Assembly: GCA_940671915.1 (NCBI GenBank)
Contig: CALNVZ010003432.1
Span: forward strand, 11,912,951-11,976,950
DNA from: Paracentrotus lividus
Lineage: Eukaryota; Echinodermata; Echinoidea; Camarodonta; Echinidae
Direction of reading: 5' to 3'
Length of the DNA stretch: 64,000 bases
Part shown: positions 12,501-24,500 of the stretch, one piece after another
Layout of the letters: each line of letters opens with the position of its first letter
Numbering within the stretch: the first letter of the stretch is position 1
Translations under genes and position numbers: made by a program
Notes under the pieces: generated by a model
What the model saw: only the letters and a program-made list of their open reading frames with translations
Told to the model about the DNA's origin: nothing
Databases searched by the model: none

Positions 12501-15500
12501 TCAGGGCGTCACAGGAAAATCGAATAAAAGTCTTTAAAAAAATTCAAACCTGTTCATTTTCTTTCAATTGCTAGCAAGTTCCTTCAACATCCCTGCAATG
12601 TCGTGGATACTTAGGGGATGTCGCAGCAACCCTGCAGTCATCACAGAAGTAAAAGATTGAACATGTATGACATTTGCATGGTTTTCTCGCGATTTTCTGG
12701 AGACTCGGGAGTCGTCTCGCCGACTCCAGAGACTCAGAATCAAGAACGCATCTTATTGCCAGTGAGAAATCCACTTTAGCAAAGGAGACAACATTTCGTT
12801 GGAACTTGTTGAAAAAGACCCAATGTCACCAATTACTTTCAAAAGGTTTGTTTCATACCCTACGAACCAAAAACTTGGAAAAAGTGGGTTTTGTACCTTT
12901 CGCCTTCAAAGGATTACCTTTTTGCCTTCAATTTGGACGTAAACAATGTCTCAAATTAAAGCTGATGAGTTACTTAGGATTTTAGTAAACAAATCACAAG
13001 AATACATCATGTATCTTATAAATGACTGACCTTTGAACTTTGGTTACCTTTTTTTAGGAGCACACTGTATATCACTTGCCATGAGACCGATTTAAGACTA
13101 GTTTAGGACAGGTTTGAGACGAATTTGATATTACATGTTGTTGCAGAGACGTCTCATGAGTCACGGAGAGGTCTCAGAGACGCATCCTTAGTCCCCGCGA
13201 CATCTCATGAGTTTCCACGAAGGCTCATGAGTCAGAAAAAATAGAGATGTCTCCGAGTATCCGAGTCGCAGAGACCTTTGCTGGGGTGTCCAGTCCCCCG
13301 AACTTCCCGCATGAATGGAGCGTAGCGATCTGTGTGTATCACCCACACTAGAGAATCCCCATTGGTTTTCCATGTGAAAGCCTAGTGCACACTGAGATGA
13401 GTCGGATCTTATCTTTTTTTATACTTATATCATGAAATAAAGACACTAAAACGAGATTCCATGTAATATAACTTTCTTTTTTACAGTTATAGGATTCAGT
13501 CTTTCATATTATCTAACTGTGAATCCAAATTAAATGTTTCCTTCTCCCAACACTATACACCCGCTTTAACCCTAAGATCTGTCGAGAACATAAATCCTGA
13601 CTTGTCCTCGAGAACATAAACACCAAGTTCACTCACACGGGCCTTAACTCCAAGTTAACTCCAAGTTATCCTCGAGGATGACATAAACAACAAAATCATG
13701 ACATACATGTACATGTAAATCTGTTGCTAGAAACTTTATGTTGGAAATCACATGATAAGATAATGACAACACTCCTATCGTAACATAAATTTATGTCACG
13801 ATACATAAAAGTTTCTAGCATCAGGGCCCATACCTTATTATGTGAAGTGCATTTAAACATCATGTAATTATTAGAAATGCTCTATGTAAATGCATTACTA
13901 TTATCATGTTATCATCAGTAATATTATATTCCTATTTACCATTACCATGGAAAATGTGCTATAGTAGTAATACTATATTATCATTAGTAATATCATATTC
14001 CTATTTTAGCATAATTTTGGAAAATATGCCATATAAATGCATTACTATTACATTATCATTAGTAATATCATATTCCTATTTTACCATAATTATGGAAAAT
14101 ATGCTATATAAATGCATTACTACTACATATTATCATTAGTAATATTATATTCCCATTTTCTCAGGAGGAAGAAGAAGAAGCAGAAGAAAATCCGTTCGCC
14201 TCCCCTAGACCCTCTCCAGGCGAAGATGGCGGAGGAGAGACGCCTGGCCAAACTAACTCAGCTCAAGCAGAAACAACTGGTCATGGAACAAAAGAGAAAG
14301 TAAGTTTTAACGAGATGATTACATGTATTGAGGCCCGTATTCAATAAACGACTTACGCATTTGTCTTAAGTCTAAGTATTTTTTCTAAGATTTTGTCTAA
14401 GATAAGAAAAATGCCTTAGCCATATTCCAAACACGATGGGCTCTTTGTCTACGTTCAGAAAAAAATAAGCAAAAGTCTTAACTTGTTATGACGTCACAAA
14501 GATCGCGCAGAAGCAAAATGACAAAAATAGTTGCGCGCAACAAAGGGCCTTATGCACTACGCAATCTGTATAAAATACGCTTATAAAAGTTAATTTTCCA
14601 TTTTTAAATAAATTTGAAAAAAATGAGCCAAGAAAATGGTACTAGTTCCTCGCACACGCGCACAGCACGTCATCTAGCGACTCGTCTACTTCTCAGCCTG
14701 TGCTGGCCCATGCATAGTCGAGGTAGCCCAGGAGCGGTCAAATGCACCGCCAGCATTCATGACGTCATCGCCTGCATCTATCGGTCGTTCCGTCTCAACG
14801 AGAGACCATATTCAGGGTTACCTTACCCAGACTCTCGGAAATCCATACGCGCCAGTGAGAGATCGTCATCCGTCGCGAACGCTAGCGGCAAGGTGGTACC
14901 ATGGGATTCGAACCAGACACCCTCCTGGTTACTAGTCAGGCGCTTCATACCATCGAGCTATAGTAAGCCGCCGATGTGTGTTGTCCCTATACCCTGTAAC
15001 TCTTCAATGCTCGAGTAGGTCAGAGCTATAGAAACCTGGCATAACCCGAAGGATAGAAATCAACTTGGAGTAAATGCCGAGGGATCACGGTGAAGTGATT
15101 CAGCTTTTTTAAATAATTTTTGGATAGATTTGAAACTGACCAGAAATATATAATATGAAAATATGAGCAAAGAAAAGGGGTACCATCGGGGATTCAAACC
15201 AGAGACCTCCTGGTTACTAGTCAGGCGCTCTACATCTGAGCTATTAGTAAGCCCGATAGTGGTTGTCCCTAATACCCGTTAACTCTTCAATGCTCGAGTG
15301 GTCAGAGCTATAGAAACCTGGCCATAACCGCCAGTTTTCTAGCTTCTGACCACTCGAGCATTGAAGAGTTAACGGGTATTAGGGACAACCACATCCGGGT
15401 TCCACATCCATCGAATCCCGATGGTACCCATTCTCTTGCTCATTTTCATATTATATATTTCTGGTCAGTTTCCAAATCATATCCAAAAATTTAAATAAAA

Positions 15501-18500
15501 TATTGTAACCATTTATGGATGTCGTTACTATTTAGTTTATATTCTCTTGAAAAGAATTAAACTGTTTAAAAGTATAAGCTGCTTCACATTGCAAATAATG
15601 TCTGAAAATGTATCTGATTATTTCAAAAGAATTGATTAATGTTTCATGTTAGTATTGTGGTTCAAAGAGCTTGCCGTATAATCAGCCATATAAGTTAAGC
15701 CACTATGTACGGTAGGCTTAAAGTTAAGATAAAATTCTCATTTTTATGAGCGTATTTGAAGGCGCATCTCGATTTAAGACTTTTGGCTTAGCCAAAATCT
15801 AAGAATTCATGCTTAAACTGTCAAAATTGGCTAAGCCAAAGTCTTAAGTTAAAGAAAAAATCTTAGCCATTTGGTTATGGATTGCGCATTTTGGCTAAGA
15901 ATTTTGTCTTAGCCAAAAGAAAGCAAAATGCTTTAAATTTCATGCTAAGTCGTTTATGGATCGGGCCCAGGGCTCTACACATTTAAAAAAAATGCCTGGT
16001 TCAACCCCCCCCCCCTCCCCTCCAACCCCTCTTCCCCTCCAACCCCTCTTCCCTCTCCAACTCCTCCCCCCCCCCCCCCCGATTATCCCCATTCCGAAAT
16101 GAGAGGTTTTAAACGAATCCTTCACCACGTCTCAGAATGTATAGCGTATTCTGGGTTATGAAGTCTCCACGCACAGCCCACTGGGTAAGACGCCACTGAT
16201 GCACGCGACAGAGCGGTGTACCGCGGTGGTGATTTGATCACGCAAGGCCTCGTCATCCTAATTTCGCTGTACTGTTTTACAGTCAGAGCAATAGGATTTT
16301 ACTAATTTTGTTCCCTTTTGCACTTGCACAAAACGATCTTTTATATTAGCTCACAAATACATCAAAGCATGAACAAAAAGGAAAGAGGGAGTTTTAGGGT
16401 GAACTTCACTTGGGGGTCATTGCACAAAACCATATTACAAATACATCAAAGCATGGACTCCCTGGTCTTGAAAGAAAAGGGGGGTTTTAAAGGGGACCAA
16501 TACCCAAGGAAAGAGCACAATCAGAGGAGCAATTTAAAAAAAGTTTCATCAAAATCGGTTATAAAATAAGAAAGTTATGGAAGTTTGAAAAGTCTCGTTT
16601 TACCTTCTATGGGGATCCTCAAATTGGCAACATCGGCTTCAAAATGGCCGATTTTATGGACAACTCTCCATTGGTTTTGTACACAAATTTTCAGATTTTC
16701 CCCATTTTCTTTCAAAATATGTCTTTTTCACTTCTGAGCTCAAAATATGTCATGGAAAAATATATTTCACACAACATATGTTGAGCTCAGAAGGAGGTAA
16801 AACATATTTTGAAAGAAAATGGGGAAAATCTGAAAATTTGTGTACAAAACCAATGGAGAGTTGTCCATAAAGTCGGCCATTTTGAAGCCAATGTTGCCAA
16901 TTTGAGGATCCCCATAGAAAGTAAAACGAGATTTTTAAAACTTCCATAACTCTCTTATTTTATAACCGATTTTGATGAAACTTTTTTTTAAATTGCTCCT
17001 CTCATTATGCTCTTTCCTATGAAAGTGATTATTTCCATGGGTATTGGTTTCCTTTAAAGCTAATCTAGTGTTGTAGTCATAAGATTGAATTGTGGAAGAA
17101 ACTGTCTCAAAGTGATGGGAAAGGTTGATAACAGTGAATCTGAGAATGGTTTATCGATGTGAGGATTTGGAATCAAGAAAGTTATAAGAAATTTACCAAT
17201 TATGTTAAGAGTAACATGCAATGGACACAAAAATGCATGAATGGGACTACATGCACATCTGCTCGCATGTTCGGGACCTGAAAATATCAGCTTTTTTGGC
17301 CATATTATCATTATGAAGGCTTTTGAAGAGCAATCCTTTTCAGTGGAGCCTTCTACTATAAAATTCTTCCTAAATACCTTGAAAATAATTTGAAAGCTTA
17401 CAATTATTTTCTTGATCCATATGGTTCACCTTTCCCACTACACTAGATTCTCTTTAAAGTGAACTTCATTTGGATGTGAGGGAGGAGGATTTGTTCCATG
17501 AAACCATCACAAGTGCAAGATCACGTGTGCCAAGGTACACGTGCTGTCTTTGATGCTTACCTCCAAAAATTGGATGTGACCCAACTAGTTTGTAGACAAG
17601 AAAATGTATGGTTTTCATATAGCAGGTTGTCCTGTTTTGAACACATTAATTAGAAAAATTTTATTGGCAAGTATAATCTTGTACACTTGTATGTCTTTGG
17701 AAGTTAGTTTTAATCCCTTTCAAAAACATCCGGATTATATCTAAATTAGGAACAAATTCAAGGGGCAGGATAAGTGTATCGTAAAATGGCTTTAATAAAG
17801 ATGTATTAAAACCTCCCTTTTAAAATAGTGAGATTATTCCCACTGTATGGGCTCCTGACGTAAGTGTGTCCTTCTTGTTCCCATGACAACAGAGATCAAC
17901 AGCTTCTAGAAGATTGGAGGCAGGAGACGAGGGACATGCAAAGGAAGCACTACATCAGGGCAGTCAAGAACGCCCAGCAAGGTAGGTCCAGTGGTAGAGA
18001 GGTGTAGGACATGGGTTCAAGCCCCTGAATGACAATTTTATGCTGGTTAGGATGGAACACCCACATTTAGATTAAAAATAACTAGTAGTGTATATGGGTC
18101 TTGCTGCATTAAGCCTTAATTTAAAAAAAAGTGTGCCGGGAATTCTAATCCTCTTTCTTGTTAGGTCGACCTTCACTTTAGGTTTGATGAATGGCAAGGA
18201 GTAAAGGAAAAAGAGAAAAGTGCGGTCTCTATAATAGTTTGTATGCGATGAAAGACTTGCGAATATCTCATGTAAATCTCTAAAGCTGAAATTGAGGTAC
18301 TGCAACTGCAGTTTAGATCTGGGGTATTGAGGTTGATTTTAACGGAGAGAAAATGTAATGATGAAGCGCTAAATGTCCTTCAAATTAATTTTAGGTCTCA
18401 ATTGTTTTGCAAAGCAAAAGAGCCTGGCTCATTTTTTCATTTTTACAAGATAGATGTTCGGGAGAGCAAAAAAAAAAATGATTTGCCAAGCACTTTAACA

Positions 18501-21500
18501 TATTGGATCGCCTTTCCTTTGACACATGGTGGTAGCTTTATTTTTCGGGTAAGACAGCCAGGATTTAGACACTACATCGCTTGACTGATTGGAGTACATG
18601 TATTTAGAGATTACCCCAAAAAAGTGATTTTCACCGTAATTTGAGATACAAAGTTTTATCAGCCCATCAACGAAATATATCAGAAATATTCATTCTGTTT
18701 AAAATGTAGATGACGTCTCCCCAGACTTTTGATTATATTTGTTTTATTGACTTTTGATTATATTTATTTGATTAACCCATCATTTGTCCTTCATGAGGAA
18801 GTAACACTCTTAACCCGTTAGGGACTGAGCCCGAATATATTCGGGCTGAGGTCTATGGGAAATGTGTGTTGTAGCCAAATCAGCTCGTTTATGTCATATA
18901 TATACATTTATATCATATTTCTCATAATAACATTTAATTGTTTCATCTAGCCCATTGCTTATTGATTCCATTATCTCTATTGACAATTTTTCATTCATTT
19001 ATTCATAATGCCTAACATTTCCGTGGATTCCACAGTGCCTGTTAAAACAAAGTTGTTTTTTTAATCTAACAATAAGCAAATTGATTTATCCTGTGTTGTA
19101 GAATTAAACTAGATGAAACAGATTTCTTGATTAGCCTTTGTTTTTTGCACAAAATCATATATACTATATTAAATAACGATTTTTAGTTCTCTGTATCATA
19201 ATCATTGATCATACTTACATGCTCTCTCTCTCTAAAAAAAATACTTTCTATTTCTACCTTAATTGTTGCAATTTCATGTTACATGTAGGTCTTGGATGGA
19301 AACGTGGTAATCTAGAAGTCCTTCCTTTTTTTTACTAATGATTTAACATTTTGTTGCTGTTTGACTTTAATATGATTGAAGAAATTTTAATATGTCATAT
19401 TTCAACTCACATAAAAACTTGATGTAATAAATAGTAGCAATGTACAATGCAAAGTACTTTCAGTCAAGTGATGTACAAAATGTTCAAGAAAAGAGCAAAA
19501 TTTTGAAGTGAAATATGGGGGAATATATTTTTTTAAATTGCTTGATTTGTATTATATAGATTCCCTGCTTAACTACAAGACAAAAATTAAGCATAAAGTT
19601 ATCGATTAGGACCAGATGGGCACCTTTCAAATATCAGATAGATGTCAAATGAAATTGTATTTTTCTGAAGGGATAAATTGTGAAGTTAAAGTTGAACTGG
19701 GTTTTGTTTGATGTTGAATGAGGGTGGAAGGCTGAGAATTTGTGTTTATAGTAAGGGAAAAATCTCATTTTAAAAAATGGATATATTTCGTTACTACTTT
19801 TCTCTAAAACATGTTTGGGTTTTTTTTTTTTTTTATATGTGAGTGTGATTTTTGGGGCCTTGAATTTTAAGTTTTGTTTTTCTCACTAGTGTCATGCACT
19901 GTTTGATTATGTAGTATGTGATTCATTTGTTAAAGAGTAATTCTGGCTTTATATTATTATTTATCATCAACATATGCACCATATTAAGGAAATTTAATCT
20001 GTCTGTAAAGTAAGTTCTTTTTAATTTAAGAAAATAAATCAAGTATACTTTGTATATAAAGCAAGTTAATTTATTAATGTCACATTTGACTTGCTTTGAT
20101 CATTTGGTGCATCAATGTAGATATTAGAGTAAAATATTATGTTATATATCAAAACTGTGCGCTTTAATACATGTACATGTATTCCTTGGTCCTAAAGTCA
20201 CCTTAATTACTTGTACAGATCATAAATAGTTTAGCCAGCTTTGTACTCTACAAGTTTTATTGACACTGTGGTTTCTTGTAATTACTGAATCTTAACAGCA
20301 TAATATCTTTCAAATCCGTTCAATTTTGTATGTCCAAAGCTGAGATAGTACCTTTTTTCTTTTTACTTCTCTTTTTATCTTTTTTTTTTTCTGAAGGAAA
20401 TTAATACAAACATTATATTGGTGTCTCAGTAGGTACATGTATCTAATGAATTTCAGCACTTTCACACTTTATTTTAAAAAAAGTATTTACGCTAATGCCT
20501 CTAAGTTTCCTGCTCTCAGCAAATAATTTTTACCTGTCTATTTTTTTTTTCAAGAAAATCAGGATTTCAGATTTACTAATGGCACATGAATGTATTTCAT
20601 TTCAGGCTTTGTTTCCGATCCTGACATGAAAATGCCATATGACACAAACCCGAACTACATGAAGATGATGAACAGGGAAGATATGATTAAGGTCGGTAAA
20701 TATCATATATATTCTATTTCATCGTATAATTCTAAAACTGTGTTATTAGGTAAGGTATTTATTTTTATCATATATCCTCCTTTCCTTTAGTAATGATCCA
20801 TAGGCCAACAAGTTTGTGTTTGTTTGGGAAGATGAATTGTGCTGATTTAGTGTTTTCCAAGAAAGTAAAATAATTACTTCAGAACACAAAGTAGATACTT
20901 TCCAGAATATTAATTATGATTAGGGTATACATTACAAATAGCATAGATATTACTGAAGAAATATCGCATGGAAAAGAGACGTAAATGCAGTAGGCTTAAT
21001 CATCCAAAGTCTTTATATAATGTTGCTCAACTTTGTTTGTACCCGTTGCAGGAGGAAGTGAAGAACAAGCATGAAGCAATGAAAAACATGTTAACCCCTG
21101 ATGAGCAGAGAAGATTAGACCGAACGAAGTAAGACTTGCATCGTTTAAATTTATGGATTATTCTCGTGGGCGACTTAATAACCAACCTTTTTGTACATCT
21201 ATCCTCAATTTTCACAGTTGTTCAATTCACTTCATATGCTAATCATGGCTTGGTATTTTTATGCCTCCGCCACCGAAGGTGGTGCCGGAGGCATTATGTT
21301 TTCGGGTTGTCCGTCCGTCCGTCCGTCCGTCCGTCCGTCCGTCCGTCCGTACGTCCGTCCGTCCGTACGTCCGTCCGTACGTCCGTCCCGTTTTCGTTCT
21401 CGCGATAACTTAAGAACCGTTTGACGGATCACTTTCAAACTTGGATCATGTATGCATATGGTAGGGACAATGATCTGATTAGACTTTGGGGTCATTAGGT

Positions 21501-24500
21501 CAAAGGTCAAAGGTCACAGAGGTCATTGTATGCATGAAAATGGCTCGTTCTCGCCATAACTTAAAAACCGTTTGACGGGTCAACTTCAAACTTGGGTAAT
21601 GTGTGCCTATGGGAGGGGCAATGAACTGATTAGATTTTAGGGTCATGAGGTCAAAGGTCAAAGGTCACAGATGTCATTGTATACATGAAAATGGTTCGTT
21701 CTCGCAATAACTTAAGAACTGTGTGACGGGTCAACTTCAAACTTGAGTAATGTGTGCATATGTGAGGGGCAATGAACTGATTAGATTTGGGGGTCAAAGG
21801 TCAAAGGTCACAGGTCATTGTGTACGTGAAAATGGTTTGATCTCGCGATAACTTAAGAACGGTTTGACGGGTCAACTTTAAACTTGGATCATGTATGCAT
21901 GTGGTAGGGACAATGAACTGATTAGAATTTGGGGTCATGAGGTCAAAGGTCACAGAGGTCATTGTGTACATGAAAATGGCTCGTTCTTGCGATAACTTAA
22001 GAACCGTTTGAGGGATAAACTTGAAACTTGGGTCATATGTGCATATATTTTGGTCAATAAACTTATTAGATTTTGGGGTCATGAGGTCAAAGGTCACAGG
22101 TCATTGTGTACGTGAAAATGGCTCTCGTTCTTGCGATAACTTAAGAACCGTTTGAGGGATCAACTTCAAACTTGGATCATATTTACATATGGGAGGGACA
22201 ATGAACTTATCAGATTTTGGGGTCATGAGGTCAAAGGTCACAGAGGTCATTGTGTACATGAAAATGGCTCGTTCTTGCGATAACTTAAGAACCGTTTGAG
22301 GGATCAACTTCAAACTTGGGTCATGTGGGCAGAAAGATGAACTGATTAGATTTTTGAGGTCAGGACATCAAAGGTCACTGGTTATTTATGTAAATGACTC
22401 GTTTGTGCAATTTCTGAAGGACCTTTGACAAATCAACTTAAACATGTTTATCCTTTTTATTACATCAGTAGCCATCCTTCCTGAGTTGGAAATAATTCTG
22501 ATGATACAACTTTAATAGATTTGGGGTCAATGTCTCAAAGATGTCATGGTATAAATGGATGTAAAATACTCAACATGCGCATGCCTTTTTTTTCCGATGT
22601 GGCAATACGGAGGCATGCCTTCCGACCGTGCGCGGTCGAAGATTCATCTAGTTGAGCATGACACCCTTATATAGTTGTATAAACTGGAAGGCAAAGGCAA
22701 ATCATTTCAGCAAGGTCCTGCAACTAGGAGGTTTGATGTACATACTTTATGGAATTCCTTTCTTAAAGCTTGAAGATATTCAGACAAATCAATCTTTTTT
22801 TTTCTTCTTTTTTTTTGCACCTGACTTTAATATCTTCAGAATATCTGAGAAATGAAACATCGGTTGAAGTTGAAGTTATCAATATCATTTTATCTATTTA
22901 TAAAGCTCTAATCATCAGGTAATTCAGAAAAGAAAATATCTTCAATTATTAATTATTTTATATACAGTCCACTCCCATTATAATGAGGGACTTGGAACCA
23001 AACTAATTATCTCACTATTACAAAATCTTATATGAAACAGGAAACACATAAATGTACCTAGTAGATTTCCATGAATTGAGAAGCAGAGTCCCAGTTTCAT
23101 GAACTGTAATTAATGATAATAACTGGAATGGACTTTTCCAAATCATGTCAGAATCGGATTTTATATTTGTATTTCTTCAATAGAATGGAGAGAGATAGGC
23201 AGCTAATTAGTAAGATAAAAGAACACACACAGAAGGTACAGGAGAGAAAAACAAGACCTAGGGGAAACCCACAGATGGAAAGAGAGACTGCACAGAAAGA
23301 TTTAGCAGAGGTAAGAAGGGTTAGGGTTAGGATAAGATGGAAGGAAAAGTTCTTGTTTCTAATGGTTGAATAGCCATGCTCTGCAACCAGTTTTAAGGTG
23401 CAATTTCATGCATTCAAATCCGCTGCATATGCCTTAGTAAAAGTGTCCCCAATGGAGTATGTACGAGTTTGAAAAGAGAGTTGTTTTTGGCCCATTTCAT
23501 ACAAATCTCTTGGCCCATACAGCAAAAAACAGCCAAGTTTGTACAATTCTACAAACTGGTGTGGATCCAATATTTGTAAATACATGGAAAGGGGGCATAT
23601 GGGCAAATCTGAAAAAAGAGGGGCGCAGTGATTATGTAATTTCCTGGGATATAATTCCAAATAACATGTGTGCTCATTGTGTGATTCTTTAAAAAATTGA
23701 GGGGGCATATGCCTCTTGTGCCCCCCCCCCCCCCCCCCCCCCCCTCGTGATCCGCCCCTGCTACAGACTTGGCCAAAGAAGCTGTTTCTTTTTCTACAAA
23801 TTTTAACCAACTTTGGAGAAGAAACTGAAAACTTTCTAAAAAAAGGACTAAACCAAACCATTGTTTATTTTTATGATTTGAGGGTACTTTTTTTTGAAAA
23901 TAGAATTTTGTTTTAAAACTGTTTTTGCAGTTTCGTAATTTGTCAACCCCAAAAAACCCACTTCCTCTAGTAATGCCTTTCTTTCTCAGTAAAGTAACAC
24001 TCTTAAATTGAATTGATCAAGTGTACATGTAAACTCTGTTTTCAGAATTTCGACAAATTAACCTGCTACATGTATGACATACCTTCCAATTAGTCTTAAC
24101 ACACTAAAATCAGATGTGTTTCCCCCTTAAGTTTATACACACTAGCACTCAGCATGTCAATTGATGTTTCATATAATTTCTTTTCTTAGAAATGCATGGT
24201 TCTAATACACACATGTAAATGAAGATTTAAGACCTATTACCTATAAATTTAGATGTACATAAAATTATCTATTTAATAATGTGCTTTAGTTGCCAAGCAT
24301 CAAGTAATTAATAAATTGTTCAGTTAAATCTATAGGTGATATTGACAACTTTTTGCTAATCATATGAAATCCTAAATACCAACATTGTATTTAGGCAACT
24401 GATTGTGTAAAACATTATATGTAAAATGCACCTTTGAGGTTGGTTATTGGACTCAAGTATAATTCTGTTGATTAATTGCTATAAATCTGATCGATCTTAA

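Larger units (their letters stand above)
14331..15967. mobile_element. Large TIR element with SINEs inside (intron 6)
   Basis: The left edge GGCCCGTATTCAATAAACGA and right edge (inverse: GGGCCCGATCCATAAACGAC) are imperfect TIRs that continue as ACTTACGCAT/ACTTAGCAT. Subterminal parts are rich in CTTAAG, TCTAAG and TTGGCTAAG words on both sides. The middle contains SINE copies. Positions 14641-14893 are a more GC- and CpG-rich segment with no recognisable protein. No transposase is seen. Confidence 0.65.
21262..22651 (+). mobile_element. Helentron/HINE-like element with tetranucleotide and 145-bp tandem repeats
   Basis: The right end has a 6-bp-stem hairpin CGACCG-TGCG-CGGTCG (22623-22638), nine bases, then CTAG (22648-22651) followed by T, which is the Helitron-type 3' end. 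Subterminal inverted repeats ATGCCTCCG (left) and CGGAGGCAT (right) fit the Helentron-associated (HINE) group, as does the body: (CCGT)n at 21309-21388, then about seven units of 141-154 bp that begin GCGATAACTTAAGAACCG and end AGGTCAAAGGTCA...GGTCATTGT. No Rep/helicase is present, so it is non-autonomous. It lies in intron 9. Confidence 0.75.

Noticed and set aside
15185-15255. A functional tRNA-Thr gene
   Set aside because: The tRNA-like part has B-box and D-arm differences, carries a SINE body and tail, and has damaged sister copies, so it is a SINE.
16487-17057. CRISPR-like or tandem repeat array
   Set aside because: The repetition is one long inverted repeat with TTAA borders, i.e. a MITE; the genome is also eukaryotic.
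21136-21424. PSVRPSVR-type repetitive proteins
   Set aside because: Translation of the (CCGT)n microsatellite in a transposon.
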